From: an uncultured Chryseobacterium sp.
GTDB taxonomy: Bacteria; Bacteroidota; Bacteroidia; Flavobacteriales; Weeksellaceae
Assembly: GCA_913778085.1 (NCBI GenBank)
Contig: CAJYXJ010000065.1
Span: 122,326-186,325 of the forward strand
Direction of reading: 5' to 3'
Length of the DNA stretch: 64,000 nucleotides
A program made the translations under genes and the position numbers. Numbering within the stretch: the first letter of the stretch is position 1; every line of letters starts with the position of its first letter. Below, piece after piece: positions 45,875 to 54,463 of the stretch. A model generated the notes under the pieces. That model saw only the letters and a list, made by a program, of their open reading frames with translations, ran no database searches and was not told where the DNA came from.

Positions 45875-46123
45875 ATGGCAACAAATATAGCACATGAAGA
45901 TACCGTAACGAGAGTAATGGAAGCCCTGGAAAGCATCAGGCCGTTTCTCAATAAAGACGGAGGAGATATCGAACTTATCGATGTGAAGGACAGCCTGGTG
46001 TATGTAAAACTCCTGGGAAACTGTTCAGGATGCTCGCTGAATTTTTCAACCCTGAAGTTAGGTGTTGAAAATACCATCAAGCAGCATGCGCCGGAAATCG
46101 AAAAAGTCGTAAGCGTAGAGTAA
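45875..46123 (+). CDS. NifU C-terminal domain Fe-S scaffold protein
   Basis: 82 residues. Contains the NFU cluster-binding CxxC in LGNCSGCSLNF near residue 51, and the conserved IRPFLNKDGGDIELIDV. It receives or hands on [4Fe-4S] clusters. It starts 40 nt after mrp and is followed by a terminator, giving a two-gene Fe-S operon. Confidence 0.93.
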   Translation: MATNIAHEDTVTRVMEALESIRPFLNKDGGDIELIDVKDSLVYVKLLGNCSGCSLNFSTLKLGVENTIKQHAPEIEKVVSVE

Positions 46124-46878
46124 AATCTAAAAAAATATTTTCTAAGACAGATCCTTTGGGTCTGTCTTTTTTTTATTATGGCTGATTTTAAACTGCACTC
46201 AATAATATCCAATTTTTAGTATGACTTTAATAAACACACAAATAATCAGGAATTTTAAATACAGTTTGTTTTTAAGAGTACGTAAAAAAGACCACTCAAA
46301 CCACAGGGCAGACCGGATACTAGCGGGACAAAATTCCCGCATCTGTCTTTTCTTTTTCCGCCTTTAACTGAATTCAAATCACCTTAACATTATGAGATCT
46401 GGTAATTTAATATTTGCTGTCTGAAAACCATTCTGATCATATGAAGTTAAAAAAAACTTAAATTTATCGAAAATAAAGATTTTTAATCTGTATTTTTAGA
46501 TTTTTGGAGGAATTCAAAAAAAAATTATGAAAAATTCATAGTAATAATTCTATCCTTTTATAAATGTTTTATGTATTATTTTTGTTAAAAATTTGTTTAC
46601 ACTGCTTTATATAAAAGGATTTCTGAGATATTCTTTTTTCTTTTTAATGTTTACAATTTCCGGTTGGGTTTGCCTAAAATACAATTAGGGACATTCTGAA
46701 AATTCCGGTAGGTACGCTGTACTTAAAAATACCGCAAATCCTTTAAACAGATAAAATTGTGATAGGAATATGGTATTTGGTCTGCTACTTGTTATGAAAT
46801 TGGAAATAAATTCAAAAAAGATTTTCCTCATAGCCCGGATGTCATTTTTTTAGGGAATATCTTATCAAAAACTAGACT
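46124..46878. other. 755-bp gap before the response regulator
   Basis: Longest gene-free stretch outside the repeat region. After the terminator at 46144 it contains a second hairpin at 46323-46340 (GCGGGA/TCCCGC) preceded by GGCAGA and followed by TCTGTCTTTTCTTTTT, which looks like the end of an unannotated small RNA. The rest is plain AT-rich sequence, probably the long leader of the regulator gene. Confidence 0.45.
46144..46176 (+). terminator. Terminator of the mrp-nfu operon
   Basis: AAGACAGATCC / GGGTCTGTCTT with a TTT loop, followed by eight T. Confidence 0.9.
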
Positions 46879-47493
46879 ATGAAAAATATACTTATTGCTG
46901 ACGGTCATTATGTTGTAAGAAAAGGTACTGCGCTTGTGCTGGAAACCAAGCTTCAGTATCCTTGCGATATTGATTTTGCGGAAACCTATACAGAAACAAA
47001 AGAGAAAGTTTCCAGGAAAGCATATGACCTGCTTATTATTGATGTCGATATACCGCAAAGTATTTTCAAGGCTATGATCAAAGATCTGAAGAAGAAACAG
47101 AAACAGCTTAAAATCCTCATCTTTTCTACATATGACGAAAATGTAGGCATCCAGTATATTGAAGAGGGGGCTGCCGGCTACCTCGATAAAGGCGCTTCGG
47201 AGACGGAAATTCTTGCGGCCATCACCTCTGTTTTTGAAGAAGGATATTATTATACGATGGATATGATGAAAAAGCTGGTGACCCAATCGGCGGACAGCCA
47301 CTCCGTGGAAAGGCTGTCCAAAAGGGAATTTCAGATTTTTAAACTTCTGGCGGAAGGGAACGGTAATATCGAAATTTCAAACACCCTGAATCTGAAAATG
47401 TCGACCATCAGTACATACAAAAAAAAAATCTTTGAGAAACTGCAGGTGAAAAATATTGTAGACCTGATAAGGATCTATGACGATATGCATTGA
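46879..47493 (+). CDS. NarL/FixJ-type response regulator
   Basis: 204 residues. Receiver domain 1-125: acidic pocket ADGH, phosphoacceptor Asp55 in LLIIDVDIP, and the Lys of GYLDKGAS. LuxR-type HTH 140-204: LSKREFQIFKLLAEGNGNIEISNTL..., KMSTISTYKKKIFEKLQV. No histidine kinase is encoded nearby, so its partner is elsewhere. It has an unusually long gene-free leader of about 700 bp and a strong terminator 6 nt after the stop. Confidence 0.92.
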   Translation: MKNILIADGHYVVRKGTALVLETKLQYPCDIDFAETYTETKEKVSRKAYDLLIIDVDIPQSIFKAMIKDLKKKQKQLKILIFSTYDENVGIQYIEEGAAGYLDKGASETEILAAITSVFEEGYYYTMDMMKKLVTQSADSHSVERLSKREFQIFKLLAEGNGNIEISNTLNLKMSTISTYKKKIFEKLQVKNIVDLIRIYDDMH

Positions 47494-47498
47494 AAATA

Positions 47499-47524
47499 AC
47501 CCGGTAAATTTTACCGGGTCTTTT
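47499..47524 (+). terminator. Terminator of the response-regulator gene
   Basis: ACCCGGTAAA / TTTACCGGGT with a 1-nt loop and CTTTT after it; it also ends the convergent barstar-like gene if read on the other strand. Confidence 0.85.
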
Positions 47525-48235
47525 ACTTTAAAATGACAGAAATACCAAATTCTTCAAACAGCGTTTTAATTTTATTAAAATCTGTTTTTAAAAGCTTTTT
47601 GCTGCGCTGGTGATGATACCATGTAATTTTCGAGATTGATTTTACCCGAAATCTTCCCGTAAGCAATCATATAAAGCATACCTCTGTCTGCCGAAGTATC
47701 CTCCGATCCCGTTTATTTCTTCACCAAGTGTGCAGTAAAAACCATCCAGGTTATGGAAATTATTTCCATCAATGCTGATAATAAGGTTTTCGCGGTCCGG
47801 CACGGGTCTCATGATGCATCCTGCAAAAACAAGCCAGCCCTGCAATTCGTCACGATTCAGTTTTTTCCAGGTATTCTTTTCCGTAATTTCATTGTTGATA
47901 AACATTTTGCAGATTTTATGGAATCCTTTAGGTTTGAACCATAAGTATCCACTGAGAATCAAGCTGTTTTTATCGGATTTACTGATTTTGATATTGCTTA
48001 TAAAAGTAGAAGTAATGATCGAATTATTCTTATCCAACAGATGGATAAAGCCCTGATTTTCGTAAATTTTTGTAGCCTTCTCGATTTTATCCGTCATTTT
48101 TTCTTTCCGGTAAACATTTATTAATCTTACTTTACGATACCCCAGGTTTATGCTGTTGCTTTCAAGATTTTTTACATCATCAATAAAAGTGATTATGTCA
48201 GTTTCTTTTCCGTTATCCAATGAAAAAGCAAACAT
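47523..48235 (-). pseudogene. Frameshifted barstar-like protein gene
   Basis: The first frame gives 197 residues from ATG at 48235 and stops at 47642 just after IDGNNFHNLDGFYCTLG and RYALYDCLREDFG, the first half of a barstar fold (helix 1 and 2). In the shifted frame the sequence continues without a stop from about 47645 to TAA at 47523-47525 with ITWYHHQRSKKLL and KIKTLFEEFGISVILK, the expected second half. One missing G in GGG (47641 region) restores a protein of about 237 residues. The first 115 residues are an unrecognised domain. It follows the sirtuin gene by 1 nt, so it was its operon partner. Confidence 0.75.
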
Positions 48236-48236
48236 A

Positions 48237-49064
48237 CTATTGGTTTAAATTTGTAATAATTTCTTTGATCGACACCAATACTTTGGTCGATTTTTCCCGG
48301 ATAATCAATTTATTCTTTTTGTTCCTGATCAGTTCCGTGAAATGATTATCTTCCGTATTAATGTCTATGACGAAAGAGCCGTATTTCAGAGCTGTCTCAG
48401 CAATGGAAACTGGAAGATTCGTGGCACCGGAAGTTCCGATAATGAAAAGAACGCCGCTGTTTTTGGCAACCTTTAAAGCACTGAACTTTTTATTCGTTTT
48501 TTCGTCATAATATTCATCAAACCAAAGGATATTCGGCCGCATCCAATGTCCGCAGTCCGGGCAGGTGAGCAATGCAATATCATTGCGGGTAAGATCTTCA
48601 TCAATATCTTTTCCTTTAATTTCCTGCGGGAAAAGGCTAATTCCTTTGCAGCCGTTGGAACATTTGATTTCCCTGTTGTTTCCGTGAATTTCATACAGCC
48701 TGGTATTGCCGGCCCGGCGGTGAAGGTTATCGATATTCTGGGTGACGAGATGAAAACGGTCTTCCAGCATCTCTTCAATTTCTGCCAGTGCGTGATGGCT
48801 TGGATTGGGCATAGCCGTTTCAAACATTTTCTTTCTGAATAAAGAATACTGCCAGACTTCTTCAGGATGCTGTCTGAAGTAACGGAGAGTACCGAACTTT
48901 TCAGGTTTATGAAACCGAGTTCCCTTTACCCAGATGCCGTCGGTTCCGCGATAGGTCGGGATCCCACTGTCGGATGAAATTCCGGCACCGGTTAAAAAGG
49001 TAAAGAGATTACGCTTTTCTTTATGGTAAACATAACGGATGATTTCTTCCAGCTGTTCTTTCAT
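48237..49064 (-). CDS. Sir2-family NAD-dependent protein deacylase
   Basis: 275 residues from the Met at 49064 (MKEQLEEIIRY); an upstream Met 27 nt earlier is possible. NAD-binding GAGISSDSGIPTYRG at 26-40, TQNIDNLHRRAG at 108-119, catalytic His127 in HGNNRE, and the zinc ligands Cys135/139 and Cys168/171 in CSNGC and CPDC. It fits class III-like bacterial sirtuins that remove acyl groups from lysines. It is one base upstream of the frameshifted barstar-like gene. Confidence 0.92.
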   Translation of the reverse strand: MKEQLEEIIRYVYHKEKRNLFTFLTGAGISSDSGIPTYRGTDGIWVKGTRFHKPEKFGTLRYFRQHPEEVWQYSLFRKKMFETAMPNPSHHALAEIEEMLEDRFHLVTQNIDNLHRRAGNTRLYEIHGNNREIKCSNGCKGISLFPQEIKGKDIDEDLTRNDIALLTCPDCGHWMRPNILWFDEYYDEKTNKKFSALKVAKNSGVLFIIGTSGATNLPVSIAETALKYGSFVIDINTEDNHFTELIRNKKNKLIIREKSTKVLVSIKEIITNLNQ

Positions 49065-49109
49065 GGCGTTTTTTAGAGTAAAAATAATCAAATTCCGAGT
49101 AATAAAAAA

Positions 49110-49128
49110 AGCCCCGGAAGCCGGGACT
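49110..49128 (-). terminator. Terminator of the T9SS protein gene
   Basis: AGCCCCGG / CCGGGACT with a 3-nt loop; on the minus strand it is followed by seven T. Confidence 0.8.
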
Positions 49129-49153
49129 CATTCAATCAACTAAATAATATATT

Positions 49154-52100
49154 CTACTTTACAATAACTCTTTTTACATGACCTTCGGAGGTTTTCACCA
49201 GGTAAACACCGGCAGAAAGTTTAGAAGTATCGATGGTTAATGCATTTTTTTCTTTACTCAATAGTTTTCCGGACATATCGTACAGCTCATAATCCTGTGC
49301 CCTGTTGAAGTACAGGGTACTGCCTTTGGCAACCGGGTTCGGGAACATATTGAAGGTCGGTTTTTCGGCTTTTACCTCACCGGCAGCCAGTGTTCCGGTA
49401 CCGGTAACCTCATACATAGACAAAGTACCGCTTATTTCATTGGCCACGATCACATAGCCTTTTCCGGTAGTGGTGTTGGCGGGAGCTATGTAGGTAATGC
49501 CTTCCGGTCCGTTATCGCCGCCATAAGCGGAAGTCATGCGGGAGTGCTTGTAATCTGTAAACGTCGGGTTGTTCGGATCAGTGATGTTATACACCATGAC
49601 ACCTCCCGTTCTTTCCAGAGTGATAAAAGCATAGGTCTGCCCGTTGATATTTCCTAAAGCAATGCCCTCCGGCTCCGGACCTTTTGCACGGCTCCTGCTT
49701 TTTATGGTATTCGATTCGTTATCGGCATTGAAAATTAAAGGATGATTTGCGGCAATATACCTTTCAAAACGATCTCCGCTGTCATAAACAATCTGTTTGG
49801 TATCGGCATTGAAAATGGAGAACGAGCGTGCACCCAAGGCTGCCATTTCTTCAAAATCCGCATCGCCATCCGTATTTCCGGTAGCATTCGACACCCTGAA
49901 TCTTCCCAGGTTATAAGATGCCTTCAATACCGATGCCTGAGGGAATACAGCAGGATCCAAAGTATAGGTACTTGCACCTACCGTCGTTCTTTCGCTGAAG
50001 CCGGACAGGTCTTTTTCATCTCCTTCGTTCGCCGTTACGATGTAATTGGTGTTTCCTATTTTATAATTCTGCACGGCATCCGGCGTATAATAGGCTTTTA
50101 CCGGCCAGTTGGCTATTAATATTTCTCCGTTATTGTCCGAAGCATCAAACCCGTTCCCCGGGATGCTCATGTCTTTTTTCCCCAGGCCCCAGATCCCGGT
50201 GATGGTTTTTGAAGCTAAATTTACTTCGGCAACGGCATTGTTTTCCTGTAATGTTACCCATGCTTTCTGGCTGTCTGCACTGATCGTGATGTATTCAGGC
50301 TCCAGATCCTGAGAAAGTGTGTTGTTGGTTCTTACTTTTCTTAAACCGGTTGCTGTAAGGGTAGCTACCTGTGAATCGAACGCATTGAAATTAAGCGTAG
50401 TCACATTGCTCTGGGTAAGGTTGGCAATGCCTCCCGAAATATCGATAATACTGATCGTTCCTTCCGGATCTACGGTATAAGCGTCGTTCGGTTCCCCTTC
50501 GTTTGCGGTCATTACTTTGGTTCCGTCCGGTGAAAAAGTAACCATATCCGGCAATGCGCCTACGGTTACCTGCTTCAGGAAGTTTCCGTTAATATCAAAA
50601 AAGACTACTGATCCGTTCTGCTGAGGATTGGTATTTGGAGAAGCGGCGGCAATGATTCCGTTTTTTACGGCAATACTGGTAATTCCACCGTAAGGAGCCA
50701 TATTGATGGTATTTATAACTGACGGCTGATTCGGATTGCTGAAATTAATGATGTCAAAAACATCCGTAACCGAGCTGATGGTGAACAGTCTTTGTGTGGC
50801 AGGATCATGAACGACAATTTCCGTAGAGCTGGTATTTGTTCCTGAAGGGTCGAAGCTGCCGATGTAATTGAGGGAAATCTGCTGAGAAGGAACCGGAGCA
50901 GGCTTGTCGTTATCAATAATGTAAACCGTAGCATTGCTGTCTCCGGAAATGGTAGCACCTGTCGGGTTTTCAAGGCTTACGACGAAATATTCCGCCTGCT
51001 GTTCCTCCAGTGTATCATCAATGATCGGGATATTTACCGTATAGCTTGTTGTGGAAGGCGTAAGGCTGATGGTTTGATTAGCCAATGTAAAATCTCCGCT
51101 GCCGGCCGTACTGAAAGGAGCGGGTTTTACTACCAGATTTACTGTAGAACTGGATGGATTCGCCACATTGATCTTGAAAGCTAAAGTTCCTGCGTTTTCA
51201 TTAACTTTAATAAAGTTTTTATCCAGAGAAACGGATGTTCCTGCCGTGGTGAAAGTGGTAGAGGTAACCGCCGTTACCGCATTATCGCTTGTGTCTTCCA
51301 CCATATTCGGTTTTAAAGCCAAGTAATAGGTCTGGTTCGGAACCATGCCCGGAGCAGGGATTACCGTGATTTTATTATTGGCAAAAGTAGTCGTAAAGGG
51401 AACCTGTGAACCTGAAGCATTTCCAAGGCGGAAATCCACAAGCATTTGTGCATTAGAATCGTTGATGGCCGAGTTGTCTGTCAATCTTACGTTTTCATTG
51501 AACGAAATCGTAGGGTTTACAGTTGTTGAAGCATTATTTGTGTTGTTTGCAGGAAGATAGGTAACGGTTGGTGGCGTGGTGTCCGCTGCAGCAACCGGCG
51601 TAGCATCTACCGTAAAGTTATCGAATCGGTTGTTTCCTACGGTTCCGCCGCTTCCTGCTGCAAATTCAACTTTTAATTTGAAATTCGGATTATTGGATGC
51701 CCCCGCAACACCTGAAAAATCGAACGTCACCAGCTGTGGATCTGCATCAAGCGGGGAAACGGTCTGGTAAGTTGTAAAGGTCGTTCCATCCGTAGAATAT
51801 TTCCAGGTTTGGGTTCCTGCTCCCGATCCTGATCTTCGGGTCGTAAATTTTACCACCACGTTATTATAGCCAGTGGTCGGCAAATTGAACTGGAGGCTGC
51901 CATTAATCGGATTGTTGTATCTCAAATGTGTTCCGGAAGCATCTCCGTTTCTCGCGTTTAAATTCTGAATGTTGAAGTTCTGGCCTGTTCCTCCGGCAAA
52001 ATCGATGTCTGTCGTACCGTTGGCCACGGCTGTCATCGAACCGCCCGTTAATGTAGAGGTGGGAGTTGTGATGGAAGCAGCAGAGGCATTATTGTTAAAA

Positions 52101-52195
52101 TTCCAGTAATGGATAAGAGAGGTCTGCCCGAAAACCGCTCCCTGGAGGAAAAATGCGGCTGCAACAGAACTTTTTAATAAGTAGTTGTGAATCAT
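49154..52195 (-). CDS. Large T9SS-secreted protein with Calx-beta and choice-of-anchor I domains
   Basis: 1013 residues. Signal peptide (MIHNYLLKSSVAAAFFLQGAVFG), a lectin-like/choice-of-anchor beta domain (about 25-200, beginning LIHYWNFNNNAS), an SbsA-type Ig domain (about 205-318), a Calx-beta domain (about 322-428), then the long seven-bladed-like choice-of-anchor I domain (about 440-930; PDMVTFSPDGTKVMTANEGEPNDAY in parts), and a type A T9SS sorting domain (YNPVAKG-like NPVAKGSTLYF to the end). Such proteins are exported and cell-surface attached; the choice-of-anchor I domain is often linked to phosphatase or phytase-like activity, which is not proven here. Confidence 0.88.
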   Translation of the reverse strand: MIHNYLLKSSVAAAFFLQGAVFGQTSLIHYWNFNNNASAASITTPTSTLTGGSMTAVANGTTDIDFAGGTGQNFNIQNLNARNGDASGTHLRYNNPINGSLQFNLPTTGYNNVVVKFTTRRSGSGAGTQTWKYSTDGTTFTTYQTVSPLDADPQLVTFDFSGVAGASNNPNFKLKVEFAAGSGGTVGNNRFDNFTVDATPVAAADTTPPTVTYLPANNTNNASTTVNPTISFNENVRLTDNSAINDSNAQMLVDFRLGNASGSQVPFTTTFANNKITVIPAPGMVPNQTYYLALKPNMVEDTSDNAVTAVTSTTFTTAGTSVSLDKNFIKVNENAGTLAFKINVANPSSSTVNLVVKPAPFSTAGSGDFTLANQTISLTPSTTSYTVNIPIIDDTLEEQQAEYFVVSLENPTGATISGDSNATVYIIDNDKPAPVPSQQISLNYIGSFDPSGTNTSSTEIVVHDPATQRLFTISSVTDVFDIINFSNPNQPSVINTINMAPYGGITSIAVKNGIIAAASPNTNPQQNGSVVFFDINGNFLKQVTVGALPDMVTFSPDGTKVMTANEGEPNDAYTVDPEGTISIIDISGGIANLTQSNVTTLNFNAFDSQVATLTATGLRKVRTNNTLSQDLEPEYITISADSQKAWVTLQENNAVAEVNLASKTITGIWGLGKKDMSIPGNGFDASDNNGEILIANWPVKAYYTPDAVQNYKIGNTNYIVTANEGDEKDLSGFSERTTVGASTYTLDPAVFPQASVLKASYNLGRFRVSNATGNTDGDADFEEMAALGARSFSIFNADTKQIVYDSGDRFERYIAANHPLIFNADNESNTIKSRSRAKGPEPEGIALGNINGQTYAFITLERTGGVMVYNITDPNNPTFTDYKHSRMTSAYGGDNGPEGITYIAPANTTTGKGYVIVANEISGTLSMYEVTGTGTLAAGEVKAEKPTFNMFPNPVAKGSTLYFNRAQDYELYDMSGKLLSKEKNALTIDTSKLSAGVYLVKTSEGHVKRVIVK

Positions 52196-52377
52196 TTTTT
52201 ACTTACTTTAATTTTATGCAAAAATGAAGTTTCTGTCTTGCAATTATTTTAAGTAAATTTTAATAAATGATTAATAAAAAGATAATAAGAAAACAGCTGG
52301 GTTAAATATGGCTTGCATACCCATAAAAAAACAACCGTTAACCAAGATAACGATCTGTATTTTCTATAGAGCATATT

Positions 52378-52533
52378 CTATTTGGAAACCTGACCTGAAA
52401 AATGTAAATTTTTTCCCGTTAATTTAGTATTCCCTTCCAGCGGATGCTTCTGCATGTAAAAAAAACCTGAAATAGCAGTCAGGACCAATAAAATAAAAGC
52501 AACCAAAAAAATTCGTTTTAACATTCCTTTCAT
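52378..52533 (-). CDS. 51-residue membrane peptide, translationally coupled to the SDR gene
   Basis: ATG at 52533 overlaps the SDR stop in ATGA, and the frame runs to TAG at 52378. The product starts MKGMLKRIFLVAFILLVLTA, one hydrophobic helix behind Lys/Arg (positive-inside), and ends in a polar tail HPLEGNTKLTGKNLHF. One membrane helix or an uncleaved signal anchor is expected. Supported by the 4-nt overlap, a coherent membrane-anchor design and no intervening stop; no homologue is known to me. Confidence 0.65.
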   Translation of the reverse strand: MKGMLKRIFLVAFILLVLTAISGFFYMQKHPLEGNTKLTGKNLHFSGQVSK

Positions 52534-53183
52534 AGCGCTAAATTTTTAATGTCCTTGATTTCTAATGTTGAGGTCGGGTATCCTTTCAGTACCGCATTGA
52601 TCATGGCGACCCCCACTTCCCGTAAAGTTAATGATTTTGAAGGAAATACAGCAGGAAAAATCCAAATAAATGGTTTAAAGAACCATTTTATGTTTTTCTG
52701 ACCTTCCACCGGTTTCATAAATCCGGGCCGGAAATTATACGCCGCCCTGAATCCCAGCTTCCTGAGGGCGTTTTCCGTTCTGCCTTTTATTCTGGCCCAC
52801 ATCATTTTCCCGCTTTCGGTTTTATCCGTGTACAACCCTGAAACATAATTGAAAACCATATCCGTGTTCTGGCTGCGAACGGCTTTGGCAAAATGCATGG
52901 TTGTATCAAACGTGATTTTGGTATATTCTTCCTCGCTCATCCCAACGCTGCTGATTCCCGCGCAGAAAAATACGGCATCGTAACCTTTCAGGTTTTCATC
53001 ATTCAGATCGATCTTCAGGAAATCGGAAACGATATATTCTTTCAGCTTCGCGTGTTTTTTTCCGGAAGGTTTCCGGCTGACGCTCAGGATTTCGGAAATA
53101 TTCGGATTGTCAAGGCACTCCATCAGCACGCCTTCTCCGACCATTCCCGTTGATCCGGTGAGGATTATTTTAATCGAGTTCAT
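52530..53183 (-). CDS. NAD(P)-binding Rossmann-fold (SDR/atypical epimerase) protein
   Basis: 217 residues. Glycine-rich nucleotide-binding start ILTGSTGMVGEGVLMECL, then a Rossmann body with FFCAGISSVGMSEEEY, and a late YVSG-like segment (FNYVSGLYTD) rather than the classical YxxxK. It resembles atypical SDRs such as NAD-dependent epimerase/HIM1-like proteins. Substrate unknown. It overlaps the 51-residue peptide gene by 4 nt. Confidence 0.8.
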   Translation of the reverse strand: MNSIKIILTGSTGMVGEGVLMECLDNPNISEILSVSRKPSGKKHAKLKEYIVSDFLKIDLNDENLKGYDAVFFCAGISSVGMSEEEYTKITFDTTMHFAKAVRSQNTDMVFNYVSGLYTDKTESGKMMWARIKGRTENALRKLGFRAAYNFRPGFMKPVEGQKNIKWFFKPFIWIFPAVFPSKSLTLREVGVAMINAVLKGYPTSTLEIKDIKNLAL

Positions 53184-53360
53184 TTTTATTCTTATTAACA
53201 GTACCGACGTTTGAAATTCAATTTTACTTTATGTGGTAGCAAAAATTGTACAAATTTGTAGAAGGGTGAATGGTTAATTGTCAATTTCTTCGAGTCAATT
53301 GTCAATAGTCAATGAGTGAATAATCAATTTCTTTTTGGCAAACTTTTCTGTGTCTGTTTT

Positions 53361-53440
53361 GTCCATCCTGTAGGGATCTCAACATCATATCAGAGAACAG
53401 CATGGAAGGGCTCAGGTTTAGATTCCTAAAGGAATGAAAA
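53361..53440. repeat. Dispersed repeat unit (second location)
   Basis: GTCCATCCTGTAGGGATCTC..AACATCATATCAGAGAACAGCAT followed by GTTTAGATTCCTAAAGGAAT. Aligns with 17553-17605 on one half and with the 30.4-30.9 kb units on the other. Confidence 0.6.
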
Positions 53441-53531
53441 TCTCTGTGTTTTGAAAAACCAGCAGATCAAACATTCACTATACACTACGCAGTAAATTCA
53501 CCATTCACCACTTCAGTTTCAATCAAAAGAA

Positions 53532-53559
53532 AAACCGCCCGAAATAAATCGAACGGCTT
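53532..53559 (-). terminator. Terminator of the ppk-ppx operon
   Basis: AAACCGCCCGA pairs with TCGAACGGCTT (G-U tolerated); the minus-strand side runs into T-rich sequence after ppx. Confidence 0.7.
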
Positions 53560-53578
53560 TAAAATTTATGATTAACAA

Positions 53579-54463
53579 TCACTTCTTATCCTGAAGTTTG
53601 CTGTAAATATTATGGATCAGACCATCCGCTACAGAAATTTTCGGCACAAAAATCCGGTTGATCTCCGACCACGACATCACATTGTTGAATACTTTTAATG
53701 CATGCACCAGTACATCGGCCCGGTCTTCGCGAAGGTTGTATTTGGTCATTCTTTCATCAACCGTCAGGTCGTCGAATGCCTTATAAACTTTTTTAAGATG
53801 GGTAAGGGACATCGGTTTGCCGTCTTTGGTTTTGCTCATAGAAAACACTTTGTTGATATTCCCGCCCGAACCGATGGCCACAATCGGCTTTTTGCTGTTG
53901 ATATTCTTCCGGATTTCCTCTTTCATATCTTTCCAGTTATCAGGTGTTACCAGGTTATTCAGCAAGCGTATGGTGCCGATGTTGAAGGATTTTTCATAGA
54001 TCATCTTTCCGTTTTCATAGAAAGTAAGTTCGGTAGAACCGCCGCCCACATCGATGTAAAGGTATGCGAATTCATTATCCAGCCCTTCGGCTATATGGTT
54101 TTCAAAAACCAAACCGGCTTCTTCATCCCCGGAAATAATCTCGATATTGATTCCTGACGTTCTTTTCACCTCGTCGATAATTTCCTGGCCATTGGCAGCG
54201 TCCCGCATGGCACTCGTGGCGCAGGCGCGATAATGTTCCACTTTATAGACCTTCATCAGATCGCTGAAAATTTTCATGGAATCGATCACCATGGTTTCCC
54301 GTTCTTCCCCGATTTTCCCAAGCGTAAATACATCCATTCCCAGCCGTAAAGGAATCCTGAGCAGGTTTAGTTTGATAAACTCAGGCTTCCTGTTGTTGAT
54401 TTTTACCTCATTAATTAAGAGTCTGGCGGCATTACTCCCTATATCTATGGCTGCAATCTTCAT
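53579..54463 (-). CDS. ppx: Exopolyphosphatase / Ppx-GppA family phosphatase
   Basis: 294 residues. ASKHA-fold with the N-terminal phosphate loop AAIDIGSNAARLL, the second nucleotide/phosphate motif YLYIDVGGGSTELTF and IGSGGNINK. The length fits the short, single-domain Ppx/GppA proteins. It degrades polyphosphate or guanosine pentaphosphate; it overlaps ppk1 by one base (TAATG), so kinase and phosphatase are made from one transcript. Confidence 0.92.
   Translation of the reverse strand: MKIAAIDIGSNAARLLINEVKINNRKPEFIKLNLLRIPLRLGMDVFTLGKIGEERETMVIDSMKIFSDLMKVYKVEHYRACATSAMRDAANGQEIIDEVKRTSGINIEIISGDEEAGLVFENHIAEGLDNEFAYLYIDVGGGSTELTFYENGKMIYEKSFNIGTIRLLNNLVTPDNWKDMKEEIRKNINSKKPIVAIGSGGNINKVFSMSKTKDGKPMSLTHLKKVYKAFDDLTVDERMTKYNLREDRADVLVHALKVFNNVMSWSEINRIFVPKISVADGLIHNIYSKLQDKK

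Larger units (their letters stand above)
53184..53578. other. 395-bp gap with dispersed repeats
   Basis: No gene. It holds GTCAATTGTCAAT-type short direct repeats (53270-53320), copies of the GTTTAGATTCC...GGAATGA family at 53361-53440, and the ppx terminator. On its left, 53253-53266 carries the palindrome TACAAATTTGTA. Confidence 0.6.

Noticed and set aside
46221-46367. 48-codon frame in the gap before the response regulator
   Set aside because: Basic, low-complexity reading of a hairpin region, no start context and no support; the sRNA-like interpretation is more economical.
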